Source: Thiothrix subterranea
Lineage (GTDB): Bacteria; Pseudomonadota; Gammaproteobacteria; Thiotrichales; Thiotrichaceae
Assembly: GCF_030930995.1 (NCBI RefSeq)
Contig: NZ_CP133217.1
Span: 186,001 to 250,000, forward strand
Reading direction: 5' to 3'
Length of the DNA stretch: 64,000 nucleotides
Shown here: piece by piece, positions 47,649 to 54,450 of the stretch
How the letters are laid out: each line of letters opens with the position of its first letter
Position numbering within the stretch: position 1 is the stretch's first letter
Program-made: the position numbers and the translations under genes
The notes under the pieces: model-generated
What the model was told of the DNA's origin: nothing
Database searches by the model: none
What the model saw: only the letters and a program-made list of their open reading frames with translations

Positions 47649-48693
47649 GAGAAACCTCCAAAGTCGCTTCGATATGGAAACGGTCACGCCCATTGTCTTT
47701 ATTGCGGGTCACAGGCGATTTAAAACGCACGGCGGTAAACTCAGCCGCATCTTCCAGCGTATCAATGAGGCTCAATGCCATCCCCGATTCGCCACGAATT
47801 TCCAGCTTATCGCCTTGCATTTCCAAACGTTCCAACCAGGTATGTTCGGGAATCATTGCCGACAGGGTTTCCACCACATCCAGCGCCATGGGTGAGGTTT
47901 TGCGTTTTGACTCAATGAAGGTCAGTGCCTCTTCAGCAGCCACCAACTTTTCACGAATCGCCAATTGTTCCGCTGAATTGCTGCGCACTTCGGCTAAGGC
48001 GGTTTCAATCTGATCCACCCGGCGGTATTTATAACCCAATGGCACCGCCAACGAGAGCACCAATGCCCCCAGAAAAGCGTACAGCGGAATCCGCGACCAA
48101 CCTTGTGTATTCTTAGAATCTTGGCGAGCGGCGAGATTAATGCCTTTATCGGCCCCTGCGACCGACACCACCCGCACCGGCTCTACCCCAATATCGGCTA
48201 ATAAGCGGTTAAAGCGTTCCACCACATGCTTGGGAACTACAAAAATGTCCGCAAGGATTTCTTTGCGGCCTTTATCGTGCTGCGCCACACGCGCATCAAA
48301 CAGCGCACTGTCAGCCGTGAACGGTGTCAGGCGATCCAATTGATAGCTCAATACTTGTTGCAGATTTTCTTTAACGGCTTCCGGGAAATGGTGTTGCAGC
48401 GCCAATACTTGGCTCTTTCCCAAACACAATTCCACCTCGTAAGGCTTGCCGTTAGCAGCGGCTGGCAGCAAATCGCTGTGTTGGGTATTGCCACCTTGTA
48501 ATGCGAATTGACCGCGCATTTGTGATTTGCCGTCTTGCGACCACTGCACATCGACACTGTGTCCGTCGTGCGTGTGCAAGACCAAGCGCGGCAAGGCGGT
48601 GCGAAACAGTTTGCGAGCCGCGTTAGGGAGACCGTTGTATAAGCCTTCACCCCACCAGCGTATGAATGTTTGAAATGTTGGAATCAATGCCAT
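47638..48693 (-). CDS. gspL: Type II secretion protein GspL (PilN-domain)
   Basis: A 351-residue assembly-platform protein. The first 200 residues form the cytoplasmic actin-like part (VELCLGKSQVLALQHHFPEA, LSYQLDRLTPFTADSALFDARV). Next is one membrane helix (IPLYAFLGALVLSLAVPLGY), then a periplasmic coiled and ferredoxin-like PilN region (MALDVVETLSAMIPEHTWLERLEMQGDKLEIRGES). It is the first gene of the gsp operon (L, M, C, D, lipoprotein). GspE, F and the pseudopilins are not in the window. Confidence 0.8.
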   Translation of the reverse strand: MALIPTFQTFIRWWGEGLYNGLPNAARKLFRTALPRLVLHTHDGHSVDVQWSQDGKSQMRGQFALQGGNTQHSDLLPAAANGKPYEVELCLGKSQVLALQHHFPEAVKENLQQVLSYQLDRLTPFTADSALFDARVAQHDKGRKEILADIFVVPKHVVERFNRLLADIGVEPVRVVSVAGADKGINLAARQDSKNTQGWSRIPLYAFLGALVLSLAVPLGYKYRRVDQIETALAEVRSNSAEQLAIREKLVAAEEALTFIESKRKTSPMALDVVETLSAMIPEHTWLERLEMQGDKLEIRGESGMALSLIDTLEDAAEFTAVRFKSPVTRNKDNGRDRFHIEATLEVSHAE

Positions 48694-48887
48694 GGCTGTT
48701 TATTTAGCTTTTATTTATTGTTATGAACCCCGTATTTCACTCTAGCGCATCCCCGCCACGCTGTCGAATCTTAGCCGACCAACTGCATATTTCGCCCTGC
48801 CGCGTGAAAATCCGGTTCCACGGTTTACAAGCCACGGCTGCTGCGTTACGATTGCGCCCTTGATTTTACCCTTGTGTAAAATCTCGC

Positions 48888-48975
48888 GGAGAGGTGTCCG
48901 AGTGGTCGAAGGAGCACGCCTGGAAAGTGTGTATACGGCAACGTATCAAGGGTTCGAATCCCTTTCTCTCCGCCA
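48888..48975 (+). tRNA. tRNA-Ser (anticodon GGA), site of element insertion
   Basis: An 88-nt tRNA starting GGAGAGGTGTCCGAGTGG and ending with the matching acceptor strand CTCTCC plus GCCA. Anticodon GGA is at 48922-48924, and a long variable arm (TATACGGCAACGTATC) marks a class II serine tRNA. The gene is complete; its last 19 bases plus four more are repeated at 63736-63758. Confidence 0.97.
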
Positions 48976-48979
48976 ATAT
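48957..48979 (+). other. attL core
   Basis: A 23-bp identity with 63736-63758, starting AATCCCTTTCTC and ending GCCAATAT. It spans the T-arm and acceptor end of tRNA-Ser and four bases past CCA. Integration here rebuilds a whole tRNA at the left end. Confidence 0.9.
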
Positions 48980-48980
48980 G

Positions 48981-49064
48981 TTGTATCAGGCTGTATCAGC
49001 TTGTACCAAAAAGCCCTTACAGGCCGCAATCTGTAAGGGTTTTCTTGTATCAGCTTGTATCAAG
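48981..49064 (+). promoter_or_regulatory. Arm-type integrase sites, ten-bp spaced TTGTATCAG repeats
   Basis: Five copies of TTGTATCAG or close variants at 48981, 48991, 49001 (TTGTACCA), 49045 and 49055. Spacing within each group is exactly 10 bp, so all face the same side of the helix. This suits the arm-binding domain of a tyrosine integrase. A hairpin (49008-49044) separates the groups. Confidence 0.7.
49008..49044 (+). terminator. Hairpin terminator behind tRNA-Ser, carried by the element
   Basis: AAGCCCTTACAG pairs with CTGTAAGGGTTT around the loop GCCGCAAT. It nearly matches the terminator of tRNA-Asn (9629-9664, other strand), differing by paired changes (G-C to A-T). Since it lies inside the element, the element supplies a new transcription stop for the tRNA it enters. 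Confidence 0.75.
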
Positions 49065-49087
49065 TTGGCTCACTGAAGCGCATCAAA

Positions 49088-49138
49088 ATGTTTGTATTAT
49101 TGTTGGTATCCTTCAGCCATACCCAAGAGGATACAAAC
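49088..49138 (+). promoter_or_regulatory. Inverted repeat upstream of the integrase start
   Basis: GTTTGTAT (49090-49097) faces ATACAAAC (49131-49138), with a further pair TTGGTATCC/AGGATAC inside. The right arm ends 2 bp before the int ATG, so protein binding would block translation or transcription of int. The 16-bp stretch at 49082-49097 recurs at 63650-63665. Confidence 0.5.
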
Positions 49139-49140
49139 AA

Positions 49141-50463
49141 ATGACCGCAAACCTAGACGCCAAGCCATGCAAGCGCAAACTGACCGACTCACTGGTGAAA
49201 GTCACCAAACCCCACAAAGACGGCAAACCACGCAACTATTCAGACGGCGGCGGCCTGTACTTGCATGTGACCACCAACGGCAAAACCACGGGCAGAGTCT
49301 GGCGCTATAACTACCGCCTTCCCAAGCAGAAAACCCTCACCATTGGCAGTTACCCCGATGTGTCGTTGAAGCTGGCACGGGAACGGCACGAAGAGGCGCG
49401 GGCATTACTGGCGCGTGGTATTGACCCCTCGGTTTACAAGCGCGAACTACAGGCCAACCAAGCGGATGCAGACAGCAACAGTTTTGAAGCGGTGGCGCGT
49501 GAATGGTTTGTGAATCACCTTGCCCACAAGTCCCAAACCCACCAAACCCGCACCGTTAGTTACATGGAGCGGGATGTATTCCCCTACATTGGCAAACGCC
49601 CCATAGCAGAACTGAAACCCCGCGAACTGATAACCGTCATTGAGCGCATTCAAAAGCGCATCACGCACGACACCCACTTGAAGGTATTGGGCAGCATTGG
49701 GCAGATATGCCGCTATGCCGTGGCGACGGGCAGGGCAGAGACCGACCCAACGCCAAGCCTGAGAGGGCTATTCAAGCCGGGCGAAGAAGAACGGCAAATG
49801 CCAGCGATTACCGACCCGATCGAAGTGGGGCGACTGTTGCGGGCTATCGACAATTACCACGGCAATTTTTATACGGTATGCGCTTTGAAACTTTCCGCCC
49901 TGGTGATGCTTAGACCTGGTGAACTGATCGAAGCCGAATGGTCAGAAATACACTTGGATAACCAAACGTGGGAAATCGAAGTACGGCGCATGAAAGCCCC
50001 CACCCGCATTAAGCAAGCCAACAACCCGAAGAATAAACACATTATCCCGTTATCCGCGCAAGCGCTGGCGATCTTTGAGGAACTTAGGCCGCTATCGGGT
50101 CACAAGAAATACGTGTTTCAGGGTATGCCCAACAACCGCGACAACCCGATGAACCGTAGTACTGTGAACGTGGCACTGAAGCGCATGGGGTTTCATGGTC
50201 AAATGACCGCGCACGGCTTTAGGGGCATGGCATCCAGCCTGCTAAATTCCATGTACGTGGAGGGGCGCAAACGTTGGGATGAATCGCTTGTGGAGCAACA
50301 GCTAGGCCATAAGGAAAAGAACGCGATTAAAGCGGCTTACGATAGGGCAGATTGCCCCGTGTACGTGGATGTGAGGCGGGACATGATGCAGGTGTGGGCA
50401 GACTACCTAGACCAACTGAGGGCGGGCGGGCAGGTGATACCGTTTCAAACCAAAGGGAAGTAA
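49141..50463 (+). CDS. int: P4-type tyrosine integrase
   Basis: Site-specific recombinase of 440 residues that inserts and excises the element. An N-terminal arm-binding DUF4102 domain (TDSLVKVTKPHKDGKPRNYSDGGGLYLHV, LTIGSYPDVSLKLARERHEEAR) is followed by a core-binding region. The catalytic domain has R in MLRPGEL (about 257), HGFRG (about 358), QLGH (about 390) and the nucleophile tyrosine in KAAYDRAD (about 400). I start at the ATG at 49141, behind AGAGGATACAAACAA; a more upstream frame would run through the arm sites. It is next to attL, as in P4-like islands. Confidence 0.92.
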   Translation: MTANLDAKPCKRKLTDSLVKVTKPHKDGKPRNYSDGGGLYLHVTTNGKTTGRVWRYNYRLPKQKTLTIGSYPDVSLKLARERHEEARALLARGIDPSVYKRELQANQADADSNSFEAVAREWFVNHLAHKSQTHQTRTVSYMERDVFPYIGKRPIAELKPRELITVIERIQKRITHDTHLKVLGSIGQICRYAVATGRAETDPTPSLRGLFKPGEEERQMPAITDPIEVGRLLRAIDNYHGNFYTVCALKLSALVMLRPGELIEAEWSEIHLDNQTWEIEVRRMKAPTRIKQANNPKNKHIIPLSAQALAIFEELRPLSGHKKYVFQGMPNNRDNPMNRSTVNVALKRMGFHGQMTAHGFRGMASSLLNSMYVEGRKRWDESLVEQQLGHKEKNAIKAAYDRADCPVYVDVRRDMMQVWADYLDQLRAGGQVIPFQTKGK

Positions 50464-50490
50464 GCCGATACCGTAACAGTAACGTAACCA

Positions 50491-50515
50491 AGCCGGGCAA
50501 GTTCCCGGCTTTTTT
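50491..50515 (+). terminator. Terminator behind the integrase gene
   Basis: AGCCGGG pairs with CCCGGCT around CAAGTT, followed by a T-run. The hairpin and following bases (32 bp) are repeated exactly at 52333-52364. Confidence 0.85.
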
Positions 50516-50542
50516 GTGCCTGTTCTTAGAAAAAGAAAAATA

Positions 50543-50645
50543 TCCCAACTTTCCCAACTTTTAAAAAATGCATATGTAAGTCTATGTATTATATAGATAT
50601 TCAGAGTTGGGATTTATCCCAACTTTTCCCAACTTATCCCAACTC
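50543..50645. repeat. TTGGGA iteron cluster 1
   Basis: Six copies of TCCCAACTT or its complement AGTTGGGAT: 50543, 50552, 50617, 50627 and 50637 read as TCCCAACT(T/C), and 50605 as AGTTGGGAT. Spacing is 9-10 bp. The same motif is clustered again at 63213-63385. Confidence 0.8.
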
Positions 50646-50754
50646 GTTGAAAATAAAGCGCTTTATTTCATGGTTTTCCTATCTTTTGTGGTTGCGCCTA
50701 TCTATCCGCACCGAAAGGCGTTAATATTTAACGGTCAACAAGGCAGGAAAGCAC

Positions 50755-51042
50755 ATGACCCCACACCAAGCAAAAGCCATCTTGAACGACCTAGCCAGCG
50801 ACGGGAGACGGATATTCTTCACCCGTCATGCAGAGGAACGTATGGTGGAGCGGGAAATAACCCGTATGCAGGTTTTACGCTGTTTGCAAGTGGGTAGCTT
50901 TGAGGAAGAACCCGCCAAGGATGCGCGGGGTAGTTGGGCAATGCGGCTAAGGCTATTCACCGCAGGCGAATATATCCGCGTGGCGCTTGCCATTGATGAA
51001 GATCAGCACGGGAATCTTGCTGTGATTATTACCGTTATCTAG
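50755..51042 (+). CDS. DUF4258 protein, likely toxin of a toxin-antitoxin pair
   Basis: A 95-residue protein with the DUF4258 pattern (RRIFFTRHAEERMVEREITRMQVLRCLQVGSF, where the paired RH and R/E residues are typical). DUF4258 is structurally related to RelE/MqsR-type RNA-cutting toxins. Directly downstream (12 bp) is an HTH protein, the MqsRA-like order. The target is not predictable. Confidence 0.7.
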   Translation: MTPHQAKAILNDLASDGRRIFFTRHAEERMVEREITRMQVLRCLQVGSFEEEPAKDARGSWAMRLRLFTAGEYIRVALAIDEDQHGNLAVIITVI

Positions 51043-51054
51043 TGAGGTGTTGTT

Positions 51055-51504
51055 ATGTCTGAGTTATTCCATTATCAAAGTTGCGGGCTTGCTAACGTGT
51101 GGTTACGCAATGGTTTTGAAAGCAAGCCAACGCCTTATGGTGAAGCGGTGGCGATTGCCGATGTAGCAGGGCTGCACAAGACCATAGGGCTATTCATCAC
51201 CAATAACCAACCCTTGTTGGATGGGGCGGAAATCCGTTTCTTGCGTAAGGAATTAGACCTTTCCCAAACCATGTTGGGTGAGGTGTTGGGCGTGAGTGAG
51301 TCCACCGTGAGGAACTGGGAGGCAGGGCGGCAACCGATCACGGCGGCGGCGGATAGGTTCACCCGTTTGCTGTACCAAGAACACATTCAGGGCAACGCCT
51401 ATATCAAGGCAATGGTGGAGCGTTTGAGTAAGCTAGACCATACACGGCATATTCAGCGGCTGGAACTGGAAAGCACCGGGCAGGGCTGGAAAGCGGCGGC
51501 TTGA
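51055..51504 (+). CDS. HTH-domain antitoxin-like regulator
   Basis: A 149-residue protein with a C-terminal XRE-type helix-turn-helix (LDLSQTMLGEVLGVSESTVRNWEAGRQPI) and an N-terminal half that lacks the usual zinc cysteines of MqsA but has CGLANVWLRNGFES. Antitoxins of the MqsA/HigA kind fit this size. It is probably the antitoxin of the upstream DUF4258 protein and its repressor. Confidence 0.7.
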   Translation: MSELFHYQSCGLANVWLRNGFESKPTPYGEAVAIADVAGLHKTIGLFITNNQPLLDGAEIRFLRKELDLSQTMLGEVLGVSESTVRNWEAGRQPITAAADRFTRLLYQEHIQGNAYIKAMVERLSKLDHTRHIQRLELESTGQGWKAAA

Positions 51505-51547
51505 AATCTGTTACAACAATCAAACTTCAGTATTGGGAGGTTGTGCA

Positions 51548-51781
51548 ATGAGCGCACCGACAAACAACAGAATCACCATTGAAGCGGGCAAGCGCGGCGG
51601 TAAGCCGTGCATTCGTGGCTTGCGGATTACGGTTTATGATGTGTTGGGCTGGCTTGCGGCTGGCATGGATACACAAGAAATTATTGAAGACTTCCCGGAG
51701 CTGGAAGCGGCGGACATTATCGCCTCTCTACAATTCGCGGCGAATCGTGAACACACTTTGCAGGTGTTGATAGCGGCATGA
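51548..51781 (+). CDS. DUF433 antitoxin
   Basis: A 77-residue DUF433 protein: RITIEAGKRGGKPCIRGLRITVYDVLGWLAAGM with the family's GxPCIRGxR(I/V)TV block, then IIEDFPELEAADIIASLQFAANRE. DUF433 proteins pair with a PIN-like DUF5615 toxin, and that gene follows with an ATGA overlap. The start at 51548 follows GGGAGGTTGTGCA. Confidence 0.85.
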   Translation: MSAPTNNRITIEAGKRGGKPCIRGLRITVYDVLGWLAAGMDTQEIIEDFPELEAADIIASLQFAANREHTLQVLIAA

Positions 51782-52113
51782 AGTTATTGCTTGATGAAAA
51801 CTTGTCACGGCGGGTTATTCCCGCGATTCTGGACGCTTACCCGGAATCCTCACAAATCGCCTTATTGGGCATGGATGCGGCAAATGATAGGCAGGTGTGG
51901 GCGTATGCGCAGCAGAACGGTTACATACTGGTAACGCAAGACAGCGACTTTCACGAAATGTCGGTACTGTACGGACACCCGCCCAAAGTCATTTGGTTGA
52001 AATGTGGCAACCAACCACGGCGGCGGATTGTGGATATATTGCTATCCATCACCGAAGAGGTACAAGCCTTTGCCTGTAACCCTGAATTATCGTGTTTGGA
52101 AATATACGCATGA
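51778..52113 (+). CDS. DUF5615 PIN-like toxin
   Basis: A 111-residue PIN-like protein: LLLDENLSRRVIPAIL (the first acidic DENL), ILVTQDSDFHEMSVLYG (second acidic pair), PPKVIWLKCGN and the end LEIYA. The DUF5615 domain is a Mut7-C/PIN relative, a candidate RNase. It starts within the DUF433 stop codon (4-bp overlap). The order antitoxin then toxin is the norm for this pair. Confidence 0.85.
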   Translation: MKLLLDENLSRRVIPAILDAYPESSQIALLGMDAANDRQVWAYAQQNGYILVTQDSDFHEMSVLYGHPPKVIWLKCGNQPRRRIVDILLSITEEVQAFACNPELSCLEIYA

Positions 52114-52304
52114 ACAGCACCACCACAGAACCGGGCAACCCCGGCGCTAAGCCTTGCGGTGATGTTCCACCAGCACCGGCTAAACCTACCCGCAAACGTT
52201 ACACATTGGCGGAATTGTTGGATGGATGTAATCCAGAATACGCTATGTCAGAAGAAGCCCGCGAATGGGAGAACATGCCACCCGTAGGTAATGAAGTTAT
52301 CTAA
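52110..52304 (+). CDS. MazE/PemI-like antitoxin tail, possibly a fragment
   Basis: A 64-residue protein starting in a 4-bp ATGA overlap with the toxin gene. The segment KRYTLAELLDGCNPEYAMSEEAREWENMPPVGNEVI resembles the toxin-wrapping C-terminal tail of MazE/PemI antitoxins (LEELL..., EDREWLDAPPVGRE). The DNA-binding SpoVT/AbrB half is missing and replaced by a proline-rich lead (NPGAKPCGDVPPAPAKP). It has no MazF beside it, so it may interfere with MazF-like toxins elsewhere, or is a remnant. Confidence 0.5.
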   Translation: MNSTTTEPGNPGAKPCGDVPPAPAKPTRKRYTLAELLDGCNPEYAMSEEAREWENMPPVGNEVI

Positions 52305-52332
52305 GTGGGTAGCGATACCGCCACCACCAAAG

Positions 52333-52357
52333 AGCCGGGCAAGTTCCCGGCTTTTTT
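52333..52357 (+). terminator. Terminator behind the toxin-antitoxin run
   Basis: Same hairpin as at 50491 (AGCCGGG-CAAGTT-CCCGGCT plus six T); 32 bp are identical between the two. Confidence 0.85.
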
Positions 52358-52404
52358 GTGCCTGCCATTCCTGAATGCTAACAAAACAGGGATTTTCCCC
52401 TATT

Positions 52405-52442
52405 TGCATCAGAGTAGTGCAAATCTGGTGCAGTCTGATGCA
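52405..52442. promoter_or_regulatory. Inverted repeat TGCATCAGA / TCTGATGCA in a gap
   Basis: Nine-bp arms at 52405-52413 and 52434-52442, with GTGCA repeats between (GTGCAAA, GGTGCAG). It is a candidate operator for an unknown regulator. It lies in a 323-bp gap (52305-52627) that otherwise contains only the two terminators. Confidence 0.4.
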
Positions 52443-52576
52443 GTTGATTTACCCCTGAAACATAAGCGGCGCGGGGTTTGCGTGGGGTTTGCCGTGCATT
52501 TATTTGTAGTGCATTAATTTTCCGGCAGGCGTGGAGTTGAGCGCGTTTTTAGGGGTTGGGCAATTCTGGACGCAAA

Positions 52577-52598
52577 AAAGCCGGGAAATCCCGGCTTT
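52577..52598 (-). terminator. Terminator behind the 240-aa gene
   Basis: AAAGCCGGG pairs with CCCGGCTTT around AAAT, 30 bp past the stop of the minus-strand gene at 52628. Confidence 0.8.
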
Positions 52599-52627
52599 CA
52601 TGGTTGCTTATATGATGGGCAGCGATT

Positions 52628-53350
52628 TTAGAAGTATGGGCGGCGTTGTAGCTCAAAGTGCATGACTTGTTCAAGTCCCGGCGCAAGCTGCAAGCGATAC
52701 TGTGGCAGGTTGAAGGCTGATTTCAACTGGTGCAAGTGGTCAGCCTTCAAATCTGCTTCAACACACAGGCGGTTCATTTCTGCCCACAATGGAAGCATAC
52801 GTTCGAGCAGCTCACTGAATACAATCTGGTTTGCTTGTAACTCTTGCAACAGCAGGGACTTACGCACTGCGAAGTAAATCCGGCTGTGATGGTTTGCTGT
52901 TTGCTTTGCCTCTGTCAAAGCTGGCATTAATGCTTTGATCTGTTGGGCGGCGGTATGGCGGTCAATGCGTAATTGACGGGCGGCGGCTTCGAGTTTGGTA
53001 GCTTTCTTGTTGTCTCCTTCAAGCAATGCTTGTTCATATTCATAAGTTTGCAGCGGGTCAATAATGTCTTTGCCGTTGGTCATGTTGTCGAGCTGGCTTA
53101 CCCGATCTTGCAATTCATTGGTTTTTGCAAGAGCTTCATTTCTGTTTTGGTCAGCATACACTTTGTCGGCGGGTGTCAGTGGTAGCTTTGCAAACTCTTC
53201 AAGCATGGCGTTCAAGGAAGTTTGCAAGCGTACATCTTTAAGGCTATCTAACGAGTTTTCATAATGGCGGGTTTCTGCCCCCATTGCTTTGAATAGCGCG
53301 TCAATTTGTGCAGCGTGGGAAGGTTGCTGCATTTCGAGTGATTCTGTCAT
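52628..53350 (-). CDS. Helical protein of unknown function (240 aa)
   Basis: Unrecognised 240-residue protein, strongly helical with several coiled-coil-like runs (NRNEALAKTNELQDRVSQLDN, TAAQQIKALMPALTEAKQTANHHSR). No membrane segment or enzyme motif is visible. It is the only minus-strand gene in the left half of the element, apart from the Arc-like repressor, and has its own terminator. It might be an accessory or structural factor, but there is no basis for a specific call. Confidence 0.55.
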   Translation of the reverse strand: MTESLEMQQPSHAAQIDALFKAMGAETRHYENSLDSLKDVRLQTSLNAMLEEFAKLPLTPADKVYADQNRNEALAKTNELQDRVSQLDNMTNGKDIIDPLQTYEYEQALLEGDNKKATKLEAAARQLRIDRHTAAQQIKALMPALTEAKQTANHHSRIYFAVRKSLLLQELQANQIVFSELLERMLPLWAEMNRLCVEADLKADHLHQLKSAFNLPQYRLQLAPGLEQVMHFELQRRPYF

Positions 53351-53512
53351 GTGTCGTTACCGTTTGGTTTGTAAAGAACTGAGCATAAATAATAAAACGG
53401 CAAAACCTGAAAGGCGGGGCGTTAGTTCAGTGTTTCAACTAACACCACAAAGGCGACACTTTGCAAAACATGCACAAAAATAACGGTTTGATGTATTGAC
53501 AAGGATTAGCGT

Positions 53513-53713
53513 ATGCAGCAGCAAGTAACAGATAAAAGGTTGAACGTTTCACAAGTTATTAGGCTTACCGGCTTAACCCGTAAGGTTTTGCAAAGTATTC
53601 CGCATGAACTGCCATTTCTTGAATTCAAGGCAGGTATCAAAACCATACGGCGCTATCGTGAAAGTGATGTAAATAACTTTCTTGAACGTAACACAAGGAA
53701 TTCAACGGTATGA
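53513..53713 (+). CDS. Small helix-turn-helix, MerR/AlpA-like
   Basis: A 66-residue protein with a winged-helix-type start (LNVSQVIRLTGLTRKVLQSI) and a basic end (IKTIRRYRESDVNNFLERN) like the DNA-binding part of excisionases and MerR-type regulators. It overlaps the next gene by 4 bp (ATGA). It may regulate the element's left genes or serve as the directionality factor. Confidence 0.55.
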   Translation: MQQQVTDKRLNVSQVIRLTGLTRKVLQSIPHELPFLEFKAGIKTIRRYRESDVNNFLERNTRNSTV

Positions 53714-54096
53714 GCAATGACTATTTTAATGGAATGAATCGCGCATTTTGCGAACAAGTATTAAACCGCCCTGACGTTGAAAACCGCCCCGGCTTGAAGT
53801 CATTGCTGCAATCACGTTTATGCAATGCCAACGCGGGCAATATTAGCGAACTTAAACACACCACCATTAATGAACCAGACGGAGTTATTTATATGAACCA
53901 AAAGCCCAAAAATACCGGAAACAGCAAACAGACTATCGAAAAGCTGAACCGTAGACCTATTGAAAACATGGGTGAAACCGAGTTGTTGCGCGAACTGCTA
54001 TCAGAAATTCGTGCTTTGCGTGAGGTTGCTCAATTTGGGATTACCAAAGATGAACATGAGGGCAAGGCAGGCAGAACGGCTATGTTTGATTGTTGA
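53710..54096 (+). CDS. Hypothetical protein, coupled to the HTH gene
   Basis: A 128-residue protein with no motif I recognise. The middle is basic (KPKNTGNSKQTIEKLNRRPIE) and the end is helical (GETELLRELLSEIRALREVAQ). It starts in the stop codon of the HTH gene. Its 3' end is followed after 7 bp by a further small gene. Confidence 0.5.
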   Translation: MSNDYFNGMNRAFCEQVLNRPDVENRPGLKSLLQSRLCNANAGNISELKHTTINEPDGVIYMNQKPKNTGNSKQTIEKLNRRPIENMGETELLRELLSEIRALREVAQFGITKDEHEGKAGRTAMFDC

Positions 54097-54103
54097 GCTA
54101 ACC

Positions 54104-54262
54104 ATGAAAAGTGACTTCCAGCACCGATACACCACGGCGCGGCATTGGGCAAACCAGCAAAGACCGCGCATCGAACGGCGGGCGCGATCAATCCCCGGAC
54201 GTTATCGGGGCAATCTAGCGGGTGAATGGCGTGTGTTTCTGGTGCGTGAAGTCCTCAGTTAA
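54104..54262 (+). CDS. Short basic protein, 52 aa
   Basis: A 52-residue, very basic protein (RYTTARHWANQQRPRIERRARSIPGRYRGNLAG) starting at the ATG at 54104, 7 bp after the previous stop. The density of arginine suits a nucleic-acid binder. It is followed by the promoter and structured RNA region. Confidence 0.4.
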   Translation: MKSDFQHRYTTARHWANQQRPRIERRARSIPGRYRGNLAGEWRVFLVREVLS

Positions 54263-54322
54263 CCCCACACCACCCGCAACGGGCGGGCGCGATCTTTAAC
54301 AATCGAATTCCCTTTTCCCGCC

Positions 54323-54350
54323 TTGCCTGTTCCCCAACACGGGCTATACT
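54323..54350 (+). promoter_or_regulatory. σ70-like promoter before the structured RNA
   Basis: TTGCCT (54323-54328) and TATACT (54345-54350) are separated by 16 bp. Transcription would start near 54357, at the beginning of the structured RNA. Confidence 0.5.
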
Positions 54351-54357
54351 ACCCGTT

Positions 54358-54413
54358 CGTCTGTCTGGCTAGGGTAGCTCCCGAAAGCCTGAATCCTTTG
54401 CAGGTTGCCAGAC
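54358..54413 (+). ncRNA. Structured RNA, resembles phage C4 antisense RNA
   Basis: A closing stem GTCTGGC/GCCAGAC encloses a GGGTAGCTCCC region and a hairpin CCTG-AATCCTTTG-CAGG. A GGGTAG in the loop can pair with CTACCC just upstream (54349-54354). This shape and the GAATCCTTTGCAGG hairpin resemble, from memory, the C4 RNA of P1/P7 and P4-like phages, an antisense repressor processed from the leader of its own operon. I cannot run a covariance search, so the family call is tentative. Confidence 0.45.
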
Positions 54414-54450
54414 GATTTTCACCAAGGGAACACGGCACAAAGGGGCGTGT

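Noticed and set aside
50543-50645. CRISPR-like short repeats
   Set aside because: Units are 9-10 bp with no spacers of uniform length and occur in both orientations; they are iterons, not a CRISPR array.
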